Assembly: GCA_017430675.1 (NCBI GenBank)
Contig: JAFRMM010000128.1
Coordinates: 1 to 25,640, forward strand
Direction of reading: 5' to 3'
Length of the DNA stretch: 25,640 nt
From: Prevotella sp.
GTDB taxonomy: Bacteria > Bacteroidota > Bacteroidia > Bacteroidales > Bacteroidaceae
In this document: positions 6,827 to 15,793 of the stretch, piece by piece
Numbering within the stretch: position 1 is the first letter of the stretch
Layout: the number at the start of each line of letters is the position of its first letter
The notes under the pieces: model-generated
What the model saw: the letters and a program-made list of their open reading frames with translations, nothing else
The model's database searches: none
What the model was told of the DNA's origin: nothing
Program-made: the position numbers and the translations under genes

Positions 6827-7456
6827 TTATTGTTTTTTAACAAGCGAGAGGCCCGCCTGAAGCCCTGGGATCTTCTTCGTCAGTTTAATAAGGGCGTTAT
6901 TCGTCTTGGTGTCCTTCATGGCCCCCAGCAGTTTCATGGCGCTCATCAACTTATCCACATCTATGAGCAACATCAGTTTCTCACCATCCTGATGGGTGGT
7001 GATATCAGCCGTCATCACGTTGCCGATGCCAAGGATCAGTTTCTCGCCATTCACCAACCAGACCCCCTGGGCCTCACGCCCTGCGACTTGACGCACAAAG
7101 GTGCCGTTCTGGTTGAAGGTGATCGACGTGTTCTCAGGGGTGATATTGCTCTTCTGGATATAGTTATCCAGCAACTTCTCCAACTGATTAGCCGTGGCGT
7201 TCTCAGCCAGTTTCATCAGGAGGTTGCCCTTCGTGGCATAGACGGCAGGTTCGGCATAGACCCACGTACCCACCAGCGAGTCAGCCTCAGCCTTCTTCAC
7301 CTTGAAGGCATCTGTCATGGTTTTATAAGCCTCTTTCACGGAACCGGCCTTCAGACCGGACTTCACACTGTCAACCACTTGGTTGACATCCTGGGCAACG
7401 GCTGTGCTCATCGTCAGCAGCAGTGCGCCCACAAAGATCATCCTTAGTCTTTTCAT
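6827..7456 (-). CDS. Exported lipocalin-like protein, DUF4923-type
   Basis: A 209-residue protein with a signal peptide at 1-21 (MKRLRMIF, hydrophobic core, TAVA before QD), so probably periplasmic. A helical stretch (about 22-60) is followed by LVGTWVYAEPAV at 61-72, then alternating strands including ITFNQNGTFVRQ and AQGVWLVNGEKLILGIG. The G-x-W opening and strand pattern resemble lipocalin-like beta barrels. I think it belongs to the Bacteroidota DUF4923 family, but that is from memory. The C-terminal 50 residues are a helical Lys-rich segment. It is monocistronic with its own promoter. Ligand and role are unknown. Confidence 0.7.
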   Translation of the reverse strand: MKRLRMIFVGALLLTMSTAVAQDVNQVVDSVKSGLKAGSVKEAYKTMTDAFKVKKAEADSLVGTWVYAEPAVYATKGNLLMKLAENATANQLEKLLDNYIQKSNITPENTSITFNQNGTFVRQVAGREAQGVWLVNGEKLILGIGNVMTADITTHQDGEKLMLLIDVDKLMSAMKLLGAMKDTKTNNALIKLTKKIPGLQAGLSLVKKQ

Positions 7457-7496
7457 ATTTTTTAGTGTATGTTCCTTATATCATAGATACAGGATG

Positions 7497-7528
7497 CAAA
7501 GATAAGCATTATTCTGCCAACTTCCAAA
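7497..7528 (-). promoter_or_regulatory. Promoter of the lipocalin-like gene
   Basis: On the minus strand TTTG at 7525-7528 and TATCTTTG at 7497-7504 are 20 bases apart. The start is expected near 7491, giving a leader of about 35 bases. Confidence 0.75.
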
Positions 7529-7586
7529 TTTTTCCGCGAATAAGCAGTGCTTTTCGGCTCAGAAAACACAAGAATGGGCCAGGATG

Positions 7587-7618
7587 TTTGGTTATTTCGA
7601 AATAAAGCCGTATCTTTG
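7587..7618 (+). promoter_or_regulatory. Promoter of the stand-alone glycosyltransferase
   Basis: TTTG at 7587-7590 and TATCTTTG at 7611-7618 are 20 bases apart and are followed by CAG. This places the transcript start near 7624. It rules out an upstream in-frame ATG at 7584 as the normal start of the gene. Confidence 0.75.
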
Positions 7619-7637
7619 CAGTGTTGTTCCGGATAAA

Positions 7638-8531
7638 ATGATGAGGAAGCAGGAAGTCTCTGTTCTGATACCGACCTACAATCACGTCTGTGTGACGCTG
7701 GTGAAAGGGCTGGTGCGTCAATTGACGGCGGCGGGCATCAACTATGAGGTGATCGTGGCCGACGACGGCTCGACGGATGGTCAGACTGTCGCCGAGAACC
7801 AAGCGATCGGCAGTCTGTCACACTGCCGTTATATCGTCAGACAGGAGAACGTGGGGCGTGCTGCCATCCGTAACTTCCTCGTCAGGGAAGCACAATACGC
7901 CTACGTGCTCTTCATCGACAGTGACATGACGGTGGTCAGCGACAATTATATCCGCCGCTATCTCGACAGCAGTTGTGATACCGTCATCGACGGAGGGGTG
8001 AGCATCGGCGGGGATCCCGACACGCTCAAGGGCAACCTGCGCTACCGCTACGAGAAAGCGGAAGAGGCCCGCCACACGGCTCCTGAGCGCCAGAAGGCAC
8101 CGTACCAGCACCTGCACACGGCCAACCTCTTCGTGCGCCGTGACCTGATGCTGCAATATCCCTTTGATGAACGGTTCCGCCACTACGGCTACGAGGATGT
8201 GCTGTTGGGCAAGACCTTCCGACAACAGCACATCGCCATCGAGCATATCGACAATCCGCTCGGCTTCTGTACCTTTGAGAGTAATGCTGACTTCGTGGCC
8301 AAGACGGAAGAGGGACTGCGGACGTTAGGACAGTTCCGCGACGAACTGCGCGGCTATTCGCGACTGCTCACCCTCGTGGGCAACATCCATATTCCCGCCG
8401 TCATCTGGGTGATACGCCTCTGGCACAGACTCCTGGGCTCACTGGAGCGGCGCACCCTCTGCGGAAGGCATCCCAGCATCACCGTCTTCAAACTCTACCG
8501 TTTGGGGTACTTTATCTGTTCTTGTTCCTGA
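7638..8531 (+). CDS. Glycosyltransferase family 2, stand-alone
   Basis: A 297-residue GT-A enzyme. VSVLIPTYNH at 7-16, ADDGST at 41-46, ENVGRAAIRNF at 70-80, IDSDM at 93-97 and YGYEDVLLG at 183-191 follow the order seen in family 2 transferases of the chondroitin-polymerase/GalNAc-transferase-like group, whose second conserved region is (F/Y)GxED. It is less like the two GT2 proteins of the 3123-4990 cluster than they are to each other. A hydrophobic segment (LVGNIHIPAVIWVIRL) near 250 may touch the membrane. ATG 7638 or 7641 is the start, fixed by the promoter. The 3' end runs 20 bases into the convergent MFS gene. Confidence 0.85.
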   Translation: MMRKQEVSVLIPTYNHVCVTLVKGLVRQLTAAGINYEVIVADDGSTDGQTVAENQAIGSLSHCRYIVRQENVGRAAIRNFLVREAQYAYVLFIDSDMTVVSDNYIRRYLDSSCDTVIDGGVSIGGDPDTLKGNLRYRYEKAEEARHTAPERQKAPYQHLHTANLFVRRDLMLQYPFDERFRHYGYEDVLLGKTFRQQHIAIEHIDNPLGFCTFESNADFVAKTEEGLRTLGQFRDELRGYSRLLTLVGNIHIPAVIWVIRLWHRLLGSLERRTLCGRHPSITVFKLYRLGYFICSCS

Positions 8532-9687
8532 GAAACCAGTTGTGTGTGAAGTGATAAAGTCCTAAGGCACACACAACCAGTACAAGTGCTGTGATCAACA
8601 GGGCATCTGCCTTGCCATGAAAAAGAGCCAGTCCGATGCCCAGTCCCCAGGCGATACCGCTCTCCCACCCCAACAGGAAGGTGCTCTGTGACGTGCCGCG
8701 CTGACAGTGGCGGCTGAGTTTGATGAAGAACAGCATGAACCGCGAGCCGATGATGCCCAGGCTGAATCCCACAAACACGGGAGCGATATACCACACGACG
8801 GGCTGAGGGTGCGTCAGCATCATGAGAAAGGCGGCACTCATGAGGATCAGACCAGAGACCACCTCACTCTTCATCTCAGCATCGCGGAAGACAAACCGCT
8901 GGGCCAGCAGCGCAAACAGGAAGCCCACCATCATCATGGCATAGAAACTCTCGGAAAGCGACAGGGCGAACAGCATGCCCACGGCCAGCATGATCAGTTG
9001 CAGGTTGACAAACAGGGGGAAACCATGAGGCAGGAAGAAACGGTCGAGACTGACCGTAGGGATGTCGTCCTCAGGTACCCGGAAAGGGAATCTGACCAAC
9101 ACGATGAGCAGGACGGCGACAAGAGCCACACCACCAGCGGCAAGCACGACACTGTCGAAACCCACCAGGCGCAGCAAGAGCAGTCCGGCCAGTGGCCCCA
9201 GGGAAAGGGCAAATCTGCTAAACCACGCGGCGGCATGGTTGGCCTCCGTACGCTGATAACTCTCACTGGTGTCGATGATAAGGGTACTCGTCAGCACCAT
9301 CTGCGCCAGCCCAAAGGTCGCACCCAGTGCCAGGCGCTGCACCAGCACCAGCCAGAACTCCACGAACTCGCAGCGCTGGGCCTCTATATAATAGAGTAGT
9401 CCCATGAGTGCCGTCATGGCCAGGACAGCCCATACGCAAACTACGTTTCTGCGATAATGCTGCACCAGGAAAGACACAAAGGCCCCGAAGGCGAAGAGTC
9501 CGATGCCGAAGACACCCATGGCTATGCCCGTCTCCATAGCCGACAGACCCTGATCGGCCATGAGCCAACGGGGCATCGTGGGTATCAGCATATACACGGA
9601 CATTGTCAATAGCAGATTGGCAATGGCCATACGCCAGAAATCATGATGCCAGAGACGGATATGTACAGGTGTGTTCTGAGAGTTCAT
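8512..9687 (-). CDS. Major facilitator superfamily transporter
   Basis: A 391-residue inner-membrane protein with about 12 hydrophobic segments, the length of a drug/sugar-type MFS member. WRMAIANLLLTMSVYMLIPTMPRWL opens helix 1, and the loop after helix 2 is short (VQHYRRN, a degenerate version of motif A). A cytoplasmic linker (about 200-225, RFPFRVPEDDIPTVSLDRFF) divides the two six-helix halves. Its TGA overlaps the convergent glycosyltransferase by 20 bases. Its start overlaps the stop of the upstream HAD gene in ATGA (9684-9687), so the two are cotranscribed. The substrate is unknown. Export of a phosphosugar-derived product is speculation. Confidence 0.82.
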   Translation of the reverse strand: MNSQNTPVHIRLWHHDFWRMAIANLLLTMSVYMLIPTMPRWLMADQGLSAMETGIAMGVFGIGLFAFGAFVSFLVQHYRRNVVCVWAVLAMTALMGLLYYIEAQRCEFVEFWLVLVQRLALGATFGLAQMVLTSTLIIDTSESYQRTEANHAAAWFSRFALSLGPLAGLLLLRLVGFDSVVLAAGGVALVAVLLIVLVRFPFRVPEDDIPTVSLDRFFLPHGFPLFVNLQLIMLAVGMLFALSLSESFYAMMMVGFLFALLAQRFVFRDAEMKSEVVSGLILMSAAFLMMLTHPQPVVWYIAPVFVGFSLGIIGSRFMLFFIKLSRHCQRGTSQSTFLLGWESGIAWGLGIGLALFHGKADALLITALVLVVCALGLYHFTHNWFLRNKNR

Positions 9688-10352
9688 AGGCGGTTATGTT
9701 GATTGAGAAGCGACAGCAGGTCTGTATAGCCGATACCCGTGTAGTCCGTAATCTGTATATCAGACAAGGGGGCGATGGCTTCCGCACTGTTCGTCGTGGC
9801 CAGTCCCACGACAGCCATCTGTGCAGCCCTGCCGGAACGGAGGCCGTTGAAACTGTCCTCGAAGACGATACACTCATCTGTCTGGGCGCCAAGACGTTCC
9901 GCTGCTTTCAGATAACAGTCGGGATCGGGCTTGCTGTGCTCAAAGTCCTCGGAGGTGAGGATGGCATCAAAGAGGCTACGGAAGCCGGGCTGGTAGCGAT
10001 AGACACTCTCCATCTTGGGCACGTTGGAACTGGTGACGACGGCCGTGCGCACCCCGTGGGCATGCAGGTCTGCGACCAGTGCCTCGAAGCCGGCAATGAA
10101 GTCGTAGTGCATCGACCCCTCGTAGGCATCGAGCCGACGGGTGATGCTCTCCCGCTCCGCTGCCAGATCGCCGCTGAACCAACGGTCGTAGATCTGTGTG
10201 AGCGTGGAGCCCTTGATCTCATGCTCCAACCCCGGGTGCTCAGGATGGTACTGCCGACAGATACTGCCCCAGAAGACGGAATACTGCGGCTCGGTATCGA
10301 AGACCACACCATCGAGGTCGAAAAGGGCTGCCTTGAGCGCTCTCTGCTTCAT
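9684..10352 (-). CDS. HAD-superfamily phosphatase or phosphomutase, beta-PGM-like
   Basis: A 222-residue cytosolic HAD hydrolase of subfamily I. Motif I is FDLDGVVFDTE at 11-21, with Asp12 the expected nucleophile and Asp14 the acid/base. A helical cap follows (about 20-85). VVTSSN gives motif II, SKPDPDCYLKAAERLG holds the motif III Lys, and VFEDSFNGLRSGRAAQM carries the motif IV acidic residues. The DGVVFDTEP and EDSFNG style matches beta-phosphoglucomutase and sugar-phosphate phosphatases, but the sequence does not separate mutase from phosphatase. ATG 10352 is taken over a TTG at 10373, which overlaps the -7 box. It forms a two-gene unit with the MFS transporter downstream. Confidence 0.85.
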   Translation of the reverse strand: MKQRALKAALFDLDGVVFDTEPQYSVFWGSICRQYHPEHPGLEHEIKGSTLTQIYDRWFSGDLAAERESITRRLDAYEGSMHYDFIAGFEALVADLHAHGVRTAVVTSSNVPKMESVYRYQPGFRSLFDAILTSEDFEHSKPDPDCYLKAAERLGAQTDECIVFEDSFNGLRSGRAAQMAVVGLATTNSAEAIAPLSDIQITDYTGIGYTDLLSLLNQHNRL

Positions 10353-10370
10353 TTCTCTGAATTTTGGGTG

Positions 10371-10378
10371 CAAAATTA
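10371..10378 (-). promoter_or_regulatory. -7 box for the HAD-MFS unit
   Basis: On the minus strand TAATTTTG fits TAnnTTTG. The ATG lies 18 bases downstream of the box, leaving a leader of about 12 bases. No clear TTTG appears 20 bases upstream. Confidence 0.55.
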
Positions 10379-10396
10379 ATAATTTTAGATGAGAAA

Positions 10397-10428
10397 TTTG
10401 CTATTTTGGCAATTTAAGTGTAATTTTG
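10397..10428 (+). promoter_or_regulatory. Promoter of the lipoprotein-rsmG-hydrolase unit
   Basis: TTTG at 10397-10400 and TAATTTTG at 10421-10428 are spaced by 20 bases. The start is expected near 10434, about 12 bases before the ATG at 10446. It is divergent from the HAD promoter within a 93-base gap. Confidence 0.75.
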
Positions 10429-10445
10429 CCGCTAAATTCAGAAAT

Positions 10446-11249
10446 ATGTCAATGCACAAGAAGTATATCCTTCCTCTGTTATGTCTGCTCCTGTCGATGG
10501 CCAGTTGTCATGGAGGAGATGAAGACGACGTGGAATTTGAGACGGTCACGGCCGACAAGACCGTCGTGCTCTCCAACGAGGAGAACTCGCCCACCTGTAT
10601 GGTACATCTGAGCATGGAAGAAGCCACGGAAGCCAGCGGACACAGAGGCGAACTGATCAACACGACCGTGATGAAACGGCTGCTGGACCGTGATGAGGCT
10701 ACGATGAAACTGGCTACTGAGGCCTTTGCCGAGGATTATACCAAATCGTACAAGGAGACCATGCTGCCCCTCTACAATCAGGATCGTGGCGACACGACCA
10801 AACGGGCATGGTATCAGTACCATTATATCATCGAGACAAGCACCCAGAAAGGGAGCAAGGGCACCATTGTCTATCTGGCGACCATCGATTACTACGAGGG
10901 TGGTGCCCATGGCATCAACCAACAGATCACCATGAACTTCGAGGCAAAGACAGGCCGTCATCTGACCCTGGCCGACATCTTTGCCTCCGGCTATGAGCAG
11001 CCGCTGAAGAACGTACTGCTGAAAGCGCTGAAGAACAAGACTGGCTGCAGTACCCTGAACGCCCTGCACGATAAGGGTTATCTTTACTCCATGGACATGT
11101 TCCCGTCCGAGAATTTTATCCTCAGTGAAGAAACCATTACCTTCATCTATAATCCATATGAGATCGCGCCCTACGCCATGGGAAGCACAGAACTGATCAT
11201 TCCCTTCAGCGATGTGGAGAACATTCTGAAAAATTCCTTTGAACACTAA
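10446..11249 (+). CDS. Lipoprotein with DUF3298-type C-terminal domain
   Basis: A 267-residue probable outer-membrane lipoprotein. Residues 1-20 are a lipoprotein signal (MHKKY, LPLLCLLLS) with lipobox MASC and lipidated Cys21. The next residues, HGGDEDD, are acidic, as in the Bacteroidota export signal that sends lipoproteins to the cell surface. The body has ITFEA-like strands and TIDYYEGGAHGINQQ at 147-160, then NFEAKTGRHLTLADIF, the typical signature of DUF3298 (the RsiV/PdaC-associated domain), preceded by a DUF4163-like part. No catalytic residues are evident; RsiV homologues bind lysozyme, but nothing here proves that. ATG 10446 (or 10452) is chosen because the promoter lies just upstream. 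rsmG follows after three bases. Confidence 0.78.
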   Translation: MSMHKKYILPLLCLLLSMASCHGGDEDDVEFETVTADKTVVLSNEENSPTCMVHLSMEEATEASGHRGELINTTVMKRLLDRDEATMKLATEAFAEDYTKSYKETMLPLYNQDRGDTTKRAWYQYHYIIETSTQKGSKGTIVYLATIDYYEGGAHGINQQITMNFEAKTGRHLTLADIFASGYEQPLKNVLLKALKNKTGCSTLNALHDKGYLYSMDMFPSENFILSEETITFIYNPYEIAPYAMGSTELIIPFSDVENILKNSFEH

Positions 11250-11252
11250 GAT

Positions 11253-11879
11253 ATGGCAGCAGAACTCATCCTCAAGTATTTCCCTGAACTGACGGAGGAA
11301 CAGCAACGGCAGTTCGAGATGCTGGACGCACTCTACCGCGACTGGAACGCGAAGATCAACGTGATCTCGCGCAAGGATATCGACCAACTCTACGAGCACC
11401 ATGTGCTCCACTCCCTGGCCATTGCCAAGGTGATCCGTTTCAGGCCAGGCACCCGGATCCTCGACTTCGGCACGGGTGGCGGGTTCCCCGGCATTCCCCT
11501 GGCCATCCTCTTCCCGGAATGCCAGTTCAGACTCATCGACGGCACGGGCAAGAAGATCCGTGTGGCCCAGGAGGTATGCGATGCCATCGGCCTGAAGAAC
11601 TGTCATCCTGAGCATCTGCGCGGCGAGGACGAGAAGGGAAAGTACGACTTCGTGGTGAGTCGTGCCGTGATGCCCCTACCCGATCTGGTGAAGATCGTCC
11701 GCAAGAACATCTCGAAGACGCAGAAGAACCCACTGCCCAACGGTGTCATCTGCCTGAAGGGCGGTGACCTGCAGACCGAGACCAGGCCCTTCTACAAGAT
11801 CGTGGAGACCACGGATATCAGCACATTCTTCAAGGATGAGTGGTTCAAGGAAAAACACGTCATCTATCTGCCATGCTGA
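11253..11879 (+). CDS. rsmG: 16S rRNA (guanine(527)-N7)-methyltransferase RsmG
   Basis: Methylates G527 of 16S rRNA using S-adenosylmethionine; loss gives low-level streptomycin resistance in other bacteria. The 208 residues match the family length. Signatures in order: LYRDWNAKINVIS at 27-39, HVLHSL at 50-55 (the HxxxSL region), LDFGTGGGFPGIPL at 70-83 (SAM-binding motif I) and SRAVMPL at 136-142 (motif with the conserved Arg). LKGG at about 168 is the later conserved block. It overlaps the next gene by seven bases and follows the lipoprotein gene closely, so its expression depends on the promoter at 10397. No parA/parB or mnmG lies nearby, unlike in many bacteria. Confidence 0.95.
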   Translation: MAAELILKYFPELTEEQQRQFEMLDALYRDWNAKINVISRKDIDQLYEHHVLHSLAIAKVIRFRPGTRILDFGTGGGFPGIPLAILFPECQFRLIDGTGKKIRVAQEVCDAIGLKNCHPEHLRGEDEKGKYDFVVSRAVMPLPDLVKIVRKNISKTQKNPLPNGVICLKGGDLQTETRPFYKIVETTDISTFFKDEWFKEKHVIYLPC

Positions 11880-12517
11880 ACGTCAAGACCTTCATGTTCA
11901 ACCTGCTTCAGGAGAACACCTATGTGGTGAACGACGACACAAAGGAATGCGTCATCATCGACTGCGGCGCCTACTATGACCAGGAGCGCGACGCCCTCAC
12001 CAACTATATTGATGAGAACGGTCTGAAACCCACACATCTGCTGGCCACCCACGGACACTTCGACCATAACTTCGGCATCGACACGATCTATAACAAATAC
12101 GGTCTGAAGGTGGAGATAGCGGAGGAGGACAGGTCACTGGTGAGCAACCTGTCGAAACAGTTCCAGGAGATGATCGGCGTACCCCTAAGACGCGAATACC
12201 CGCCCGTGGGCAGAACCTTTGAGAAAGATGAGGTGATCCGCTTCGGCAGTCATGAGTTGAGGGTGCTGAAGACACCAGGCCACTCCCGGGGCGGTGTGGT
12301 GTTCTACTGCGAAGCAGAGCATATCGTCTTCACGGGTGACACGCTCTTCAAGATGAGCGTGGGACGGACAGACTTCGACGGTGGCAGTTACGAGGAACTG
12401 ATGAACAGTCTGCAGAACGTCCTTGCCCCGATGCCAGCCGAGACGGTGGTGTATAGCGGTCATGGTCCCAAGACCACCATCGGTGAGGAACTGCGCTATA
12501 ACCCCTATTTACACTAA
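11873..12517 (+). CDS. MBL-fold metallohydrolase, glyoxalase II-like (YcbL type)
   Basis: A 214-residue cytosolic zinc hydrolase. The metal ligands are laid out as in the glyoxalase II/YcbL branch: THGHFDH at 59-65, TPGHS at 134-138 with His137, GDTLF at 155-159 with Asp156, and GHGPKT with His197. The C-terminal substrate domain of true glyoxalase II is missing, so it is the short YcbL-like form with an uncertain thioester substrate. The ATG at 11873 overlaps the rsmG stop by seven bases, which suggests coupled translation. The gene ends four bases from the convergent TPR gene, with no terminator between them. Confidence 0.88.
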   Translation: MLNVKTFMFNLLQENTYVVNDDTKECVIIDCGAYYDQERDALTNYIDENGLKPTHLLATHGHFDHNFGIDTIYNKYGLKVEIAEEDRSLVSNLSKQFQEMIGVPLRREYPPVGRTFEKDEVIRFGSHELRVLKTPGHSRGGVVFYCEAEHIVFTGDTLFKMSVGRTDFDGGSYEELMNSLQNVLAPMPAETVVYSGHGPKTTIGEELRYNPYLH

Positions 12518-12521
12518 GATT

Positions 12522-13190
12522 TCACTTACACTTGTCGTACCATTCCTTCAAGGCTCCTCTTGGCACGCCCTGAAGGACCACGGCATCGAGCGTCTCACGG
12601 GCTTCCTTCCTTCTGCCTAAGTCCAGCAGCACATCCGCCTTGGAGACAGCATACTCCGCATTCTCAGGATGGCGTCGCAGGGTCTCATCCCAGTCATAGA
12701 GGGCCACATCGTAGAGTTTCTGTTCCGTCTCGTAAGCAGCACGCGCGGCATAAGCATCAGCACTGTCAGGGAACTGCTGCACGATGAGGTTCAGTTCCTC
12801 GAAGGCCTCCGCCTTACGCCCCATCTTCTGTAACACATGCGCCAGACCGAGATGGGCTTCGAAGTGCTGCGGTTGGATGGCGAGGAAGGCATCATAGTCG
12901 GCCTTGGCCATATCATAATGGCGCAGTTGAATATGGCAATAGGCACGGAAATAGAGAGCCGCGAGGTTATGGTCGTCGAGACGGAGCACATCACCGTATT
13001 CCTCAATGGCATACTCCCACTGCTGGAGGTTGATGTTAGCCTCGGCTTTCTTCAGACGAAGATCCGTATTCTTGGGATCCAGACGGATGGCCTCGATGAG
13101 CGTGGATACGGAGTCACGCCACTCGCGGGGTGTCTGCGCATCAGCACAGACACCCGCAAGCAACGTTATCATTATTAACAGTTTACGCAT
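12522..13190 (-). CDS. Exported TPR-repeat protein, last gene of the leu operon
   Basis: A 222-residue protein with a signal peptide (1-18, [18 protein letters not shown] before QTPREW) and about five tetratricopeptide repeats from residue 28 to 205. The repeats show the W/Y-G/A-x-A-Y-P spacing, for example [40 protein letters not shown] and [23 protein letters not shown] proteins act as scaffolds; no enzymatic motif is present. The Cys in GVC does not make a good lipobox because -1 is Val. Its ATG lies within the last codons of leuB (8-base overlap), so it is the sixth gene of the operon, although a periplasmic scaffold has no obvious part in leucine synthesis. An upstream in-frame extension to 13421 is rejected because it overlaps leuB. 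Confidence 0.8.
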   Translation of the reverse strand: MRKLLIMITLLAGVCADAQTPREWRDSVSTLIEAIRLDPKNTDLRLKKAEANINLQQWEYAIEEYGDVLRLDDHNLAALYFRAYCHIQLRHYDMAKADYDAFLAIQPQHFEAHLGLAHVLQKMGRKAEAFEELNLIVQQFPDSADAYAARAAYETEQKLYDVALYDWDETLRRHPENAEYAVSKADVLLDLGRRKEARETLDAVVLQGVPRGALKEWYDKCK

Positions 13191-14244
13191 TGTTGATATA
13201 GTTGACGATCCACTCGCCCACCTCGCGTGTGCCGTACTTGACACCACCCTCAACCTGGATCTCCGGGGTACGGATATTAGCGTCGAGCGAGGCATTGACG
13301 GCCTCACGCACCAGGCCACCCTCCTTCTCCAGCCCGAAATGCTCGAGGAGCATGGCGGCCGAGAGGATCTGTGCCAGTGGATTGGCGAGGTTCTGTCCGG
13401 CAGCCTGCGGCCAGGAGCCATGAACCGGTTCGAAGAGCGGGGTGTACTCGCCTAAGGACGATGACGGCTGGAGTCCCATGGAGCCCGTAATGCATGATGT
13501 TTCATCGGTAAGGATATCGCCAAAGGTGTTCTCCGTCACGATGACATCGAAGAAACGGGGTTCCGTCAGCACACGCATCGAGGCATTGTCGATGAACATA
13601 TAGTCGGTGGTCACCTCAGGATACAGGGGTTCCATCTCCTTGGCGATCTGGCGCCACAGACGGGAAGAGGCCAGCACGTTGGCCTTATCCACCACGGTGA
13701 GGTGCTTACGGCGCGTCATGGCCATCTCGAAGGCCACTTTCAGGATGCGCTCGATCTCCGGACGGGTGTAGATATCCGTATCAAAAGCCTTGTCGTTGTC
13801 CTGGTACTTCTCGCCGAAATACATGCCGCCCGTCAGTTCACGGATCACCACGAAGTCGGCCCCCCGCAGGAGTTCGTCTTTCAGCGGTGACTTATGCAAC
13901 AGACAATCGAAGGTAGCCACCGGACGGACATTGGCGAAGAGACCGAGTTTCTTGCGCATGGCCAACAGACCCGTCTCAGGACGGATCTTGGCCGTAGGGT
14001 TGTTGTCGTACTTCAGCGAGCCGACAGCCGCGAAGAGTACGGCATCAGCACGCATACACACCTCGTGGGTGGCATCGGGATAAGGATCGCCCACCTCGTC
14101 GATGGCATGGGCCCCGCAGATGGCCCCCTCGTATTCAAACTGGTGTCCGCACTTCTTGGCTATCGCGTCGAGCACCGCCACACCTTGCTTCATGATCTCA
14201 GGGCCGATACCGTCGCCCTCAAGTACTGCAATCTTCAATTTCAT
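13183..14244 (-). CDS. leuB: 3-isopropylmalate dehydrogenase
   Basis: Oxidises and decarboxylates 3-isopropylmalate to 2-oxoisocaproate with NAD+; in citramalate-pathway organisms it also oxidises beta-methylmalate toward 2-oxobutyrate. The 353 residues match the family. GDGIGPEIM starts at residue 10. [21 protein letters not shown] gives the substrate-binding Arg residues, with [10 protein letters not shown] following. [13 protein letters not shown] and the conserved YMFIDNASM and [12 protein letters not shown] (metal-binding Asp) are all present. [38 protein letters not shown] is the cofactor loop region. ATGA overlap with the upstream leuA2 and an 8-base overlap with the TPR gene place it fifth in the operon. 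Confidence 0.95.
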   Translation of the reverse strand: MKLKIAVLEGDGIGPEIMKQGVAVLDAIAKKCGHQFEYEGAICGAHAIDEVGDPYPDATHEVCMRADAVLFAAVGSLKYDNNPTAKIRPETGLLAMRKKLGLFANVRPVATFDCLLHKSPLKDELLRGADFVVIRELTGGMYFGEKYQDNDKAFDTDIYTRPEIERILKVAFEMAMTRRKHLTVVDKANVLASSRLWRQIAKEMEPLYPEVTTDYMFIDNASMRVLTEPRFFDVIVTENTFGDILTDETSCITGSMGLQPSSSLGEYTPLFEPVHGSWPQAAGQNLANPLAQILSAAMLLEHFGLEKEGGLVREAVNASLDANIRTPEIQVEGGVKYGTREVGEWIVNYINNA

Positions 14245-15791
14245 AGTTCGTTATTCTGTTCTTTTTCGTAAATATTCAACATCTTAAAGGTAGCCTTGAT
14301 AGCGGCCTCCGTCTGGTCTGCGTCGAGGCCTCGCGTACGGAGGATCCTACCATTGTCATTCCAAGTGATGACGGTCTGCACCAGAGCATCCGTACGACCT
14401 CCTGGCGGGATGCTCACCTGATAGTTCTGCAGGATGGGGAACGTGCGGTCAAGATACTTCTTATAGATATAACGCAGCGACTTCACGAAGGCATCATACT
14501 GACCGTCACCCGTGGCCGAAGCCTCATACTCCTGACCATTAATCTCTACTTTGATATTTGCTCCAGGTTTCAGACCGTAGGCCGTTGAAACTACGTAACT
14601 TACCAACTTCACTTTATCCTCTGGTGCATCATGTTTCAGCACGTCGCTCACAATGAATGGCAGATCCTCCTGAGTGACGATTTCCTTCTTGTCGCCAAGT
14701 TCCGTGATACGCTGTGTAACACGCTTCGTCTGCTCGGGTGTCAACTCCAATCCCAGTTCCTCGAGATTCTTGGTGATGTTAGCCCGTCCACTGTTCTTGC
14801 CCAAGGCATATTCGCGTTTGCGTCCGAACCGCTCTGGCACAAGTTCATTCTGATAGAGACCGTTTTTCTTATCCCCGTCGGCATGGACACCCGCCACCTG
14901 CGTGAAAACATTATCGCCGATGATCGGCTGATTCGGTGCCACGGCGATACCACTGTAACTCTCCACCAGACGGGAGATGTCGTTGAGTTTATTCTCGATG
15001 ATGTTCGTCTTGGCGTGGAACTGATCCTTGAGGATCACCTGCACACTTGACAACGGGGCATTGCCACAGCGCTCACCCAGACCGTTTACCGTCACGTGGA
15101 GACCCTTTGCGCCACTCAACACGGCAGCCAGTGAATTGCTGACGGCCAGGTCGTAGTCGTTGTGGGCGTGAAAGTCGAAGTGCGTATCGGCATAGCGCTT
15201 CATCATCTTCCGAAAGTACTCGATGCACTGCAGGGGATTCATGATGCCGAGGGTATCGGGCAACATAAACCGACGGATGCCAATGTCACAGAGTTGATCC
15301 ATCATGTCATAGACATACGAGGGTGAGTCCTTCATGCCATTCGACCAGTCCTCAAGATAGAGGTTTACGGTGATGCCCTTACTGCGGGCATACTTCACCT
15401 CTCTGACGATATCGTCAATATGCTCCTGGGGGCTCTTGTGCAACTGTTCCTGACAATGGCGCAGCGAACCCTTTGCCAACAGGTTGATGGCCTTACAGCC
15501 ACAGGAATCCACCCAATCCACGCTCTTACCGCCATCCACGAAACCGAGCACCTCCACCCTGTCGAGCATATCGATCTGACGGGCGTAGCGGCAGATCATG
15601 CTCACGGCCTCCTTCTCACCCTCAGAGACACGGGCCGAAGCCACCTCAATACGATCGACATTCAGGTCGCGCAGTAGCATACGGGCGATGATCAGTTTCT
15701 CATGCGGCAGGAAACTCACGCCACTGGTCTGCTCCCCGTCGCGCAACGTGGAGTCCATGATCTCCACAAACGGCTGGAGCCGCTGATACAT
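14241..15791 (-). CDS. Second LeuA-family synthase, probable (R)-citramalate synthase
   Basis: A 516-residue member of the 2-isopropylmalate/citramalate/homocitrate synthase family. The TIM barrel opens with [15 protein letters not shown] at 10-24 (divalent metal Asp and catalytic Arg). [17 protein letters not shown] carries the two metal His residues, and [12 protein letters not shown] follows. A LeuA-type allosteric dimer domain occupies about residues 385-505. It differs clearly from LeuA in this operon (HAHNDYD against HCHNDLG). Sitting between leuD and leuB, it could make citramalate from pyruvate and acetyl-CoA, with LeuCD and LeuB finishing 2-oxobutyrate for isoleucine. That is inference, and an alternative isopropylmalate synthase is possible. 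ATG 15791 (2 bases after leuD) is preferred to an ATG inside leuD at 15815. Confidence 0.78.
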   Translation of the reverse strand: MYQRLQPFVEIMDSTLRDGEQTSGVSFLPHEKLIIARMLLRDLNVDRIEVASARVSEGEKEAVSMICRYARQIDMLDRVEVLGFVDGGKSVDWVDSCGCKAINLLAKGSLRHCQEQLHKSPQEHIDDIVREVKYARSKGITVNLYLEDWSNGMKDSPSYVYDMMDQLCDIGIRRFMLPDTLGIMNPLQCIEYFRKMMKRYADTHFDFHAHNDYDLAVSNSLAAVLSGAKGLHVTVNGLGERCGNAPLSSVQVILKDQFHAKTNIIENKLNDISRLVESYSGIAVAPNQPIIGDNVFTQVAGVHADGDKKNGLYQNELVPERFGRKREYALGKNSGRANITKNLEELGLELTPEQTKRVTQRITELGDKKEIVTQEDLPFIVSDVLKHDAPEDKVKLVSYVVSTAYGLKPGANIKVEINGQEYEASATGDGQYDAFVKSLRYIYKKYLDRTFPILQNYQVSIPPGGRTDALVQTVITWNDNGRILRTRGLDADQTEAAIKATFKMLNIYEKEQNNEL

Positions 15792-15793
15792 AT

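Noticed and set aside
7584..7637. An ATG at 7584 as the start of the stand-alone glycosyltransferase
   Set aside because: It lies upstream of the -7 box at 7611-7618, so the transcript would not include it, and the GT-A fold starts after residue 19 of that frame.
13191..13421. N-terminal extension of the TPR protein to an ATG at 13421
   Set aside because: The extra 77 residues lie wholly inside leuB and are Arg/Ser-rich with no signal peptide. Starting at 13190 gives a clean signal peptide and a normal operon overlap.
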